Assembly (NCBI GenBank): GCA_028456385.1
Contig: JALNQF010000029.1
Span: 62,001 to 126,000, forward strand
Reading direction: 5' to 3'
Length of the DNA: 64,000 nt
Source: Ophiosphaerella korrae
Lineage: Eukaryota > Ascomycota > Dothideomycetes > Pleosporales > Phaeosphaeriaceae
In this document: positions 55,930-64,000 of the stretch, piece by piece
Numbering within the stretch: the first letter of the stretch is position 1
Layout of the letters: each line of letters opens with the position of its first letter
Made by a program: the position numbers and the translations under genes
The notes under the pieces: model-generated
Told to the model about the DNA's origin: nothing
Databases searched by the model: none
What the model saw: only the letters and a program-made list of their open reading frames with translations

Positions 55930-58900
55930 GCTATAGCTATAATCAATGCGGATAGGGTTAGGGAGGAGGCTATCACTACAGGATCGCCCACGGCTGAGGC
56001 TAACTGCTGCCGATGTCAGCGGTGATGGTCTGCTACACGCCAGCAGCTACGCGTGGAATGATCCGTGATGAGTTCCGGTAGTTTGTGTGGTGGCATCCCG
56101 TTAAATTGGCTGTCGCTTACTCTCGTGCGGCAGTTTAGACATGGTATGTTCCTAAACCTTTCCAAGATTTATTTAGGTATGAGTCGTCTATGACTGTAGA
56201 GTAGCTGTTGATATGTTGTACTACTGCTGCAGGTTTCTATGATGGTTGCTTACCCCACAATCTGAAAGAGACTTGACGAAGGCAACGAGAAGCCCTGTTC
56301 GAAGTTGAAGCCCAAAATAGAGTGGATTGGAGATAGATAGAGTGTCTACGCTAGTCCTAAATGGCATGTAAACAATAGAGATAGCTACTTCCTCCAAGTA
56401 TTTTATCTATGCCAGAAACCAGGGCTTCTAGCACAAGCACCAGTGATGTCTAGGGTGATTACAACAAATTCAACATATAAACAACATCGTTAACACAGAA
56501 GCCTCCCTCGACGCTGTGCTCAGTACAATAACAGCAACACCAATGACGATAATATGCCTCTTATTTTCATCGTTCCCTGTTTTCTATCAGTCATGGTGAA
56601 ATCTCCTCAGCGCGCCGTTATTCGCCTAGACGACTTCGTCTAGACTCTAGAAACTATTACTGGCAATAGCATGCCGCCCCTTTCACAACCATTGATAGCA
56701 GTGGCTCTCGTATTCGTATTTTTTTACGACGCTTCCAACAGCCTGTCTCGGTCGACATCATGCTCGTCGTCGTTCTCGTCCATGTCCTCTGAGGGCATCG
56801 AGCTTCCAAGACTGCATCCCATTCGAACGACGAAACCGGCACGCCAAACGATCCCTCATTATACACCAAGAGCAAGATTATCAATATGAAAAAAAAAATC
56901 TCGCCAACTCAAATATTCTTGCGTCTCTGTATTGTTCATCACTCCAAAACGATGAAAGACCACAGCGCCCTCGAACGCTCGTGATTGGAATCAAGTGTTT
57001 ACTACATCGTTCGAAATAGCTTGGAGAAAATAAGAGCCCCAAAATTACTACCGTTGGCCGTAATGCCATTTACCTCCCTATAGCCAGCGTGAAGGATCAC
57101 TGACTGACAGAATTTTCGACCGGCAACTCACTACGGATACTTTCCATTGCTGTTGTCGTCTGAATTGGGTTCAGTGATAGTGGTTCGATTTGAAAATAAA
57201 AATTTCAATAGACTTGAGAGTCTGAGTGCTGTTAAAGACACTGATGACGGCAATGGAGAGAAATCTCTTGATTGAAGCACTATAGGCTCAACAACTGAAC
57301 TTTACTATTTGCGCGGTGGTCGACGAGCTTGACACGAGATAGCAAGACGGTATTTATGATGGTAACAGACAGAAGCTTCCCAAACATCTGGCGACACTCG
57401 ATTGGTGCTTGATTTAATTAGCCACGGACGGAGGCTCGGGTTCTGCGTACTACTACTCGCTGTAGAAGCAGGTGCAGGAACAGCCACGCTCAGTGTCGAG
57501 GCCGAACGTTGTCTCGCCATGGCCTACTAGACGAGGATGATCCGGCGAAGCCACTGCTCACCGTGCCAGTCCACACCTGGCCCTGACTTCAGGCCTATGA
57601 TTGGTATCATGCTGCCGTACCATACCTGCTAGCAAGCCAATCGACGCCGCGGCCCTGTACGACCAGTCGACTGTGGACTTAGCAAGAACATACGCGGTAT
57701 GCATAACTAGACCAAGGTTTTACTCTTCAACGGCAAGTACTTGCATATTGTGCGGCTCATATCGGCCTGACCTCTGTTTGCCTTTGTCAAATACCTTACT
57801 GCGGGATGGTAAAGATGATCACTACCTCTACAACCTGCTCAAGGAGATGGACGAGGTTGCTCGCGGCCAGGGCCTCGAAGGAGTGATACAAATGCCCAGC
57901 AGACTGCTCGAGCCCGGGCCTTAGCGTAAAGGCACATGCAACGAGATATAGGCGGTGGCATTGATTAAGTATTTGCCAGAATACCGGCACGCATCGAAGC
58001 CATCTTCGTATTGCTCGCATAGTGGGTGGGTAAGCTTGTGGTTCATCTTGCAAGAACCGAATTGTGTGGGAGAATCGAATTTATGTATGGCCGATGGGAA
58101 ATATGGAACCAGTATCCAAATTAGTATCCTGTTTCCTGGCTTACACTACCTGCTTCCATCTTTCTCAAATTGGCATCGTTTGCCAAATTTATAGCTGCTC
58201 TGAAGCAATCAATAACGCTACATAATGGGAATTTTACGTAGTGATCTTGACTAGATAAATTCCATCCCCTCCCTGATTTGGACAATATTCGCAAATTTCG
58301 ACTGGGGCTTCAGGAATTCGACCCAAGGAAACTTCATGCTGCAAGAGGATGGAATGTGTTCAGAAAAGGAATCCACAACCCCCAGAAGTACTCTATTATC
58401 ACTCTTCATTATACCATTCGGAATCCCCTCAGCTGCGTCGGCCACCTCTTCGTGCGCCGCAGTTGTACGTTTCTTATGTCGATATTCCCTGTCAATGTTC
58501 TCCCCAAGTTGCTCCGGATGGCTCGAACAGCTAGTATTTATACAGAGTTTCCAAATTCGCTGATTGTTCACCGTTTTAAATAATTCCCTAATTAGCTCCA
58601 ATATCGTATTAGTTTGTCTTAGCTACTGAACCCCCAGCTTAACTGAAGAATATATCTCAATTATGCTCCTTAAAAATAAGCTATGGCTTTGCAGATAGAT
58701 TTTACTTACCAACACGCAGCGTATATCCTGCGGTTATGCACGCAAAGTTCGTCGAGCAGTTTTCAAATGCTAGTCTGATCTCAGAGTTTAATTTTCGATT
58801 GCCCAGGTAGGTTTGGCTATCCCAGGCTCTCTAACTCCACACCCCTGAAACAGCATTGCTCTGAATGCATAGTTGACCTATCAAAGTAGTTGCATTGCCG

Positions 58901-59507
58901 AGTAGTCTGCCGAATAGTCAGACTATCAGCCGTGTTGTATTCCCGACTACTGTCGCCTTGACTCAGTTGTCTCAGTCGTCTCAGCCCGCTCTAAGAGGCG
59001 CAACAACATGACATCTGCTATATATGGTCTTATTACCCTTTGGGAAAAAGGGCCTCTGTAGTCTCTACGGTTTTGAGTATACTGCCTTGTGCGAAAGTAT
59101 TTCAAGATCCCGAGGTCATTACTACAATCAGTAGTTTACTAGATCCCTACGGGAGTACAGATATTGTCCTTTTCAAGACTACACGGATGATCCCGACAAC
59201 AACTAAACCCCGCAAACTTGGACCAAGTACATAGCGTCCCTTCAATAGGCCTCGGTCGAACAGTTGAAACCTCGAAGCGGTCGCGCCTCATGCAAGGCAG
59301 ATTCGGCAATGGAATCGGAATCGGAACGGCTCCCCATAAAGCCCCACTTCACTCTCCTCGTAAACATTGACACGCGGGGTCAACTTGAGCTGGCAATTCA
59401 TACAATACGTCTCGTATATTCTCTCTCATCACCAAAGTATAAGTATCGAAGTAATTGCTTCTCGTCTGTTGTTATTGTATTGATTATTTGAAACGTCGCC
59501 GCCCATC
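55930..59507. other. Gene-poor region; one lone ORF of protein-like composition
   Basis: About 3.6 kb between the Harbinger relic and the amidase gene. Small frames occur, including a 71-codon minus frame (57305-57520), a 107-codon plus frame (57601-57924, containing DHYLYNLLKEMDEVARGQG) and a 116-codon minus frame (58251-58601) with balanced charged residues. None has a recognised domain, and no splice-linked continuation was convincing. This is probably decayed repeat and gene debris; the last ~200 bp is likely the amidase promoter. Confidence 0.4.
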
Positions 59508-61151
59508 ATGGCTTCTGCACCACCCGTTGCAGACTGGCAGGAATTGGCCAAGTCAAAAAGAGAGTCCGTAGCAGCCAAGATACCCAAAGACTGGCTTCTC
59601 CCTTCTTCCCTAACCTCTCAATATACTGAAACCTCGACGCTTAACGTCCTCGACGTACCCAGAACATGCGGTCTCCTGACCGAGCAAGAGCTAGACATCA
59701 CCGAGAACCACGATGCCACCGCCCTCGTCCAGCTCATGTCCACGGGAAAGCTCACGAGCGTCGCCGTCGTAACCGCCTTCTGTAAACGTGCGGCCATCGC
59801 CCACCAATGCGTAAACTGCCTCACCGAAATCTTCTTCGACATGGCGCTCTCCCGCGCCCGCGAATGCGACGCCTACCTCGCGCGAGAAGGCAAGCCCATC
59901 GGCCCCCTGCACGGCTTGCCCATCAGTCTAAAAGACAGCTTCAACGTTAAGGGCACCACCTCGACCATCGGCTATGTCTCCTTCATTGCGAACCCGCCCG
60001 CCACAACCAACAGCGCCCTCGTCGACATCTTGGCCCAAGCCGGCGCAGTCTTCTACGTCAAGACCAACCTGCCGCAGACCATGATGACCGCAGACTCCCA
60101 CAACAACGTCTTTGGCCGCACGTGCAACCCCCACAACCTCTCGCTCACCGCCGGCGGCTCCACAGGCGGCGAAGCCGCCCTCATCGCCATGAAGGGCAGC
60201 GTCCTCGGTATGGCCACCGACATCGCGGGCTCCGCGCGCATCCCCGCACTATGCTGCGGCATATCCTCCATCAAGCCGACAGCCAGCCGCATCCCGTTCG
60301 CAGGCGGCGTGCCGCCCGGCCGCATCGGCGCGCCGTCGCCCATCCTGCCCGTCATCGGGCCCTGTGGACGCTCCATCCGCGACTACGCACTGCTGCTACG
60401 ATCGGTGATTGATGCCGTGCCGTGGAGCCTCGACGCCTTCACGCTCAACGTGCCGTGGCGCGCCGTCCAGCCTGTGCAACGCGCGCTGCGCTTTGGACTC
60501 GTAAAGGGGTTCGCGCAGCGCCCGCTGCACCCGCCGATGGCGCGCACGCTGCGCAATACAGCGGCCAGGCTGGAGAGTGCGGGCCATGTCGTTGTGCCGC
60601 TGGACGGCGAGGTGCCGTCGCTGTACGACGCGGCAATGCTAGCGTTCAAGTTCTTCATGCTGGATGCATCGAATCTGGTTATGCAGCACATTGCGGCGAG
60701 CAACGAGCCGCCGGTCCCCTCGCTGACGGCGTCGTGGCCTTTGGAGCTGCGCAACTGGACGCCGACGCTGGACGAGCTGTTCGACATGAACCTCGCGTGC
60801 GGCGCTATCGTGAAGGCGTGGTCGGACATTGTGGTGCGGCACAATCTAGATGCGATTGTCATGCCGGGGTATCAGGGTGTGGCGCCCAAGCACGATACGT
60901 ACGGCATACCGTTTTATACTTTGGTGTTGAATCTGCTGAATTGGCCGGCGGGCATATTGAGTGTGGGGAAGGCGGAGAAGGAGCGGGATCGGGAGTTTGT
61001 TGAGAGCGGAGTGGCGTATGAGCCGGTGTATGATGCGGAGACGAGTGAGGGGGCGCCGACACATGTGCAGGTCGTGGGGCGGCCGATGATGGACGAGGAG
61101 TTGTTGGGGGTGATGGAGGTGGTGGAGGGGCTGATCAAGGGCGTGGTATAG
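59508..61151 (+). CDS. Amidase signature family hydrolase
   Basis: Intronless, 547 aa. The amidase-signature catalytic triad is visible: Lys in GLPISLKDSFNVKG (about 140), cis-Ser in TAGGSTGGEAALIAMKGS (about 216) and nucleophile Ser in DIAGSARIPALCCG (about 240). The N-terminal ~60 residues are the helical extension common in fungal acetamidase-like enzymes, and the C terminus ends LGVMEVVEGLIKGVV. No signal peptide is seen, so it is probably cytosolic. It hydrolyses an amide (acetamide- or fatty-amide-like; substrate not readable). The gene is much more GC-rich than the region to its left and ends 52 bp from the convergent hydrolase gene. Confidence 0.92.
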   Translation: MASAPPVADWQELAKSKRESVAAKIPKDWLLPSSLTSQYTETSTLNVLDVPRTCGLLTEQELDITENHDATALVQLMSTGKLTSVAVVTAFCKRAAIAHQCVNCLTEIFFDMALSRARECDAYLAREGKPIGPLHGLPISLKDSFNVKGTTSTIGYVSFIANPPATTNSALVDILAQAGAVFYVKTNLPQTMMTADSHNNVFGRTCNPHNLSLTAGGSTGGEAALIAMKGSVLGMATDIAGSARIPALCCGISSIKPTASRIPFAGGVPPGRIGAPSPILPVIGPCGRSIRDYALLLRSVIDAVPWSLDAFTLNVPWRAVQPVQRALRFGLVKGFAQRPLHPPMARTLRNTAARLESAGHVVVPLDGEVPSLYDAAMLAFKFFMLDASNLVMQHIAASNEPPVPSLTASWPLELRNWTPTLDELFDMNLACGAIVKAWSDIVVRHNLDAIVMPGYQGVAPKHDTYGIPFYTLVLNLLNWPAGILSVGKAEKERDREFVESGVAYEPVYDAETSEGAPTHVQVVGRPMMDEELLGVMEVVEGLIKGVV

Positions 61152-61203
61152 ATGGGAAGTCTACAGAATGGCAGTACATGGTCTGGGGGATAGACGAAAA
61201 AGT

Positions 61204-62030
61204 CTACACTGACTCCCCCGCAACACCCTTGATCCACGCAACCGTCTCCCCAATCCGACTCAAAAACGGACTGTGTCCCGCATTAATCCGCGTAACCGCA
61301 ATTTCTGCTCCTGCGTCCTGCACCCCCTTGATCATCGCCTCTTGCGCAAACGCCGGGATCGCCTTATCCAACTCGCACAATAGGTACGCACTCGGAATCT
61401 GCTTCCAGGACGCCGCCGTCGTTTTGTCGTAGAAGGTAGCCAGGGTTTGGGACTGCAATTTGGAGGACCAGTGTTGTTGTTCCGCTTCAGGGAGATCGTT
61501 GTAGAGGACTGTGGGGTCTGTGGCGTAGACGAAGGGCTCCTATTAAAGTCAGTTGGGGAAAGGGGGGTTACAGAGATATGCAGTTGCTTGGGATAAATTG
61601 GGGAGCAAATGGTGGGAGATAGTACTTTGATGTCGAACCACGGCGGTGCTTCGCCGCCAATTGCATCCATCAAGCATAGGCCCTCTGGCACAATGAATGC
61701 AGCCATATACCCTACTCGCACAATTCCGCCTTTCTTCCCATCTGCCTCTCGCTCCTTCTTGCCAAGCCCTGTTAGTCCTGTGCATGCGAGAATACCGCTC
61801 CAGCTGTGCACTATGACTACGACGTGGTTGCCATGGCCAATTGCTTCTTCGACTAAGGAGCGGAGCACAGATATATCCTCAGACGGGTCCTTTGGAGTGG
61901 CTGCACCGACGCCAGGCATTGGGCGGGCGAAAATATTATAGCCTGCGTCTTTGAGTTGGTTGGACACATCGTTCACGTAGAATGGGCCGTGCCATGCGCC
62001 AGGGACGAGGACGATGTTTGCTTTGGACAT
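61204..62030 (-). CDS. Small alpha/beta-hydrolase (methylesterase/hydroxynitrile-lyase-like)
   Basis: Exons on the minus strand, 61626-62030 and 61204-61539, split by an 86-bp intron in phase 0; 246 aa. Without splicing the frame continues in a Ser/Thr-rich sequence that is clearly not the domain; splicing restores WFDIK-EPFVYATDPTVLYND. The oxyanion segment LVPGAWHGPFYV, nucleophile elbow VIVHSWSG (Ser in H-S-W-S-G), acid in LLCELDKAIP and histidine in INAGHSPFLSR are all present, as in the salicylate-esterase/hydroxynitrile-lyase-like subfamily. No signal peptide. Substrate unknown; it is convergent with the amidase, but a functional link is not shown. Confidence 0.88.
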
Positions 62031-62613
62031 GGTAGAGAAGTTGAATGTGTGCTAAATGAAGAAGGTCGGTAATGATAATGTCTGGAGAAGGGAGGCTGAA
62101 TTATAGTTGGAGCACTACCCGAGATTTTCTTGAAACCAGCTGGTTTTGGCTAATGTTTGCGGGGAACTAGACGTTAAACATCTCGGATCCGACACCGGTA
62201 CCACGAGATTGTTCAGTAGCAGGCGTCGTTGTGCTCGCTAGGCGAGCCATGCAGCTGTTAGGTAGACCCTTATCCGAAATGCGCCAAGAGTCACTAGACC
62301 CAAGTGTGCTCGAAGTGGAGTTAGAGACACGACGTATACAGTAGCTGTCAAAGGAAACCGGAGCGTAAAGCAGAATTGGTCAATGGCGAGGCGGAGGACG
62401 TCACTGATTTTGTCTGTAAGCTTTTAGTATGCGCCATGTGCAGCCTGTGACGCAGGTGTACATGACGGGTATTGATTTAGGGTCTAGAGTACATAGTGAG
62501 ATTGGGTATTATGGTTGACTCGCTACTGGGCGATTCCATCTGACAGGACACCGAAACGCCGAGGGCCCGTCTCTCTCGACAGGCCGGGTGCCGAAGCGGC
62601 ACATGAAAGGCAT
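62031..62613. other. Intergenic region between hydrolase and SEC22
   Basis: About 580 bp, with the hydrolase promoter on the left and the SEC22 3' UTR on the right. No gene is seen. Confidence 0.45.
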
Positions 62614-63427
62614 CTAGAAGAAGCGCCACCAGACGAAGACAATGATGATGAAGACGAGGCCGCCAACAGGGCCGTACTGCTTGAGCAACAGCTCCCAATT
62701 GATGCGCTCGGCCGCCCTTTTGTACTTCCTGCTGTCTTCGCGTAGCCGGCTGGAGATGTCGCCCATCCTCTCGAGGCTGTCGCCACGGTACAGCAGATCC
62801 TCAATATTCTTTGTCATGACTTGGGTGACGTCCTTGAGCTCATCGTTGAGCTTGTCGAGGTTCTGGGTGGCTCTTGAGTCCTGGTACGTCTTCTTTGTGC
62901 GCTGGATGAAGGTGTCGAACTCGACAAAGGCGTAGGGCCGACATGCCGGCGAGAGGTACTGCTGGGGCTGGTAGGTCTGGGTGAACTCGGAGGAGAGGTC
63001 GGAGAGGTAGGTGAAGGCCAGCTTGCGTGGATAGGAGCGGTCGCAGATGCAGAGGAAGCAGAGGTCGCCGTTGATGACATAGCTGGGCACCGTCAGTGAG
63101 GGGCACACACGCCTGGCACGGGGGGATGGGCAGTTACTGGTACGTGTAGGAGCCGCTCTCGATGCTCGCCTGGGGCTCTGCGTTGCGGTTCAGGCGGCGC
63201 TGCACCAGCTTGACCTTGCCCTTGGCCTCGTTGAACTCTGCGTCCGTCTGTGTGGTGTGAGTGTCACGTGCGCAGACCAGACCGGGTGTGAAGGCGCCCT
63301 ACCTCGCCATCGTCGACTGATGCGGTCAGGATGAGGCCTGCACGTGGTTAGAAAAGAGTGATGGCGCAGGAGGGGTGCGCAGGCTCTGCTCACCATCAAG
63401 CCGCGATATGATCGTGTGTTTGATCAT
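62614..63427 (-). CDS. SEC22: SEC22, ER-Golgi R-SNARE
   Basis: Four exons on the minus strand: 63394-63427, 63303-63337, 63138-63247 and 62614-63082; introns of 56, 55 and 55 bp; 215 aa, matching yeast Sec22 (214). Exon 1 starts MIKHTIISRLDG; splices rebuild the longin domain through SYTYHYVINGDLCFLCICDR and SYPRKLAFTYLSDL. The R-SNARE helix follows (KLNDELKDVTQVMTKNIEDL then LYRGDSLERM, with the zero-layer Arg in LYRGDS), and a C-terminal tail anchor VGGLVFIIIVFVWWRFF. Sec22 works in COPII/COPI vesicle fusion between ER and Golgi. The small second exon (35 nt) is supported by exact phase and by conservation of LILTASVDDGE. Confidence 0.95.
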
Positions 63428-63983
63428 GGCTCAGTCCAAGCAACAATCTGGGACAGAGATGGGGGTGACGTGAGGAAGCCAGGTGTCGTTGGCCATGGGC
63501 AGATGGCCTTTGTCCAGAGCTGCGGACACTTTGCGGAGGTCACGGGCCACCTCAACGACCGACCATGTACCTCGCCAACACTCTGCCTACCTGCTGGCCG
63601 CCTTGTCTGCTCTCTTGCCTCGTCCTCAAGCCCTCTGTTCCTTGCCCTGCGTATATCCTCTCGGCTAACCGTTTGTTCTCTGATCTATCCCCGCTTGGCG
63701 CCCCAGACAAGATGCTCAGCGAACCTTCCTCCACATCGCACCACACTCCGCCCCCATCAATCACCCAGTACAAGTGAACCCACATGTTTTCTCCCCAAAA
63801 CTCGTAATAACCTACGACCGAGCTGTCGTGCCACCAATCATTTCTCTTATGCCTTCTCGTCTGCTGCCGCCTGAGCCCTGCCTCGTTTCATTTACTTCTC
63901 CATTAAATATTATCCAAAGACTAGTCAGGCTCGCATCTACCCAAGTCCTCTATTCACGCGCCGCTACCCTCGGTGCTGGTACC
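63428..63983. promoter_or_regulatory. Divergent upstream region of SEC22 and of a probable plus-strand gene
   Basis: About 555 bp. Pyrimidine-rich stretches on the + strand (63580-63700 and 63830-63960) resemble a leader leading to the ATG at 63984. Overlapping frames of up to 152 codons (63416-63874) show no domain. Confidence 0.4.
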
Positions 63984-64000
63984 ATGTCTCTGCCAGTACG
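63984..64000 (+). CDS. Possible start of a gene cut by the window edge
   Basis: ATG in a favourable context (ACCATGT) after a CT-rich stretch, with 17 bases visible (M-S-L-P-V-...). Too short to name; listed because the context looks like a real 5' end. Confidence 0.3.

Noticed and set aside
55948..55966. Telomere-like tagggttaggg
   Set aside because: Only about one and a half units, internal, with no array; compatible with chance.
60122..61003. Long alternative frames on both strands inside the amidase gene
   Set aside because: Shadows of a GC-rich coding sequence; the amidase frame has all catalytic residues.
61332..62030. 232-codon unspliced version of the alpha/beta-hydrolase
   Set aside because: The part after residue 135 is Ser/Thr/Pro-rich and lacks the acid and histidine; the 86-bp intron restores them.

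Overview
The window is eukaryotic nuclear DNA from a filamentous ascomycete. Most genes carry short spliceosomal introns of about 46-65 bp with GTATGT/GTAAGT-type donors. Protein-coding regions are separated by gaps of up to a few kb, and the gene content is fungal (VTC complex, SEY1, secreted S41 protease, CBM18-AA7 oxidase). Compact introns, several secreted hydrolases and the transposon types seen suggest a Dothideomycete, perhaps a Pleosporalean plant-associated fungus. That assignment is inference; no marker gene in the window fixes it. All exon boundaries below were worked out by hand from splice consensus, reading phase and protein continuity.

Layout. 1-1369: 3' part of a VTC2/VTC3-type subunit. 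4-9 kb: two secreted enzymes in convergent orientation, an S41 protease and an AA7 flavo-oxidase with two chitin-binding modules, followed by a 390-bp MITE with TA target duplication (10097-10486). 10.8-20.2 kb, all on the minus strand: SEY1 (ER fusion GTPase), a hypothetical protein, RCF2 (respiratory supercomplex factor) and a PUF RNA-binding protein. 20.6-25.8 kb: a secreted alpha/beta-hydrolase and a divergent TPT-family transporter. 26.3-31.1 kb: RAB11 GTPase and a divergent chromodomain/CCCH protein. 31.8-38.4 kb: an APC-family permease and a large intronless WD40 protein. 38.4-46.1 kb: gene-poor DNA with one gene, enolase-phosphatase E1, whose four introns are all 312-378 bp. 46.1-51.2 kb: Ran1/Ksp1-type kinase with a long pyrimidine-rich leader, then the divergent pair MMTAG2-like/MED6. 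51.2-59.5 kb: a decayed, gene-poor island holding a PIF/Harbinger transposase pseudogene and gene relics. 59.5-64 kb: amidase, alpha/beta-hydrolase and SEC22.

How the genes relate. Most are housekeeping genes of membrane traffic (SEY1, RAB11, SEC22), mitochondria (RCF2), methionine salvage (enolase-phosphatase) and transcription (MED6), with no sign of a biosynthetic cluster. The most unusual content is a pair of chromatin-type proteins about 3 kb apart. One is a chromodomain protein with four CCCH zinc fingers, whose chromodomain is split by two introns flanking a two-nucleotide exon. The other is a 1406-aa protein combining a SUMO-interaction-like motif, a SANT-like segment, WD40 repeats with a WDxR motif and a cysteine-rich zinc cluster. 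A DNA methylation/heterochromatin connection is a testable guess only.
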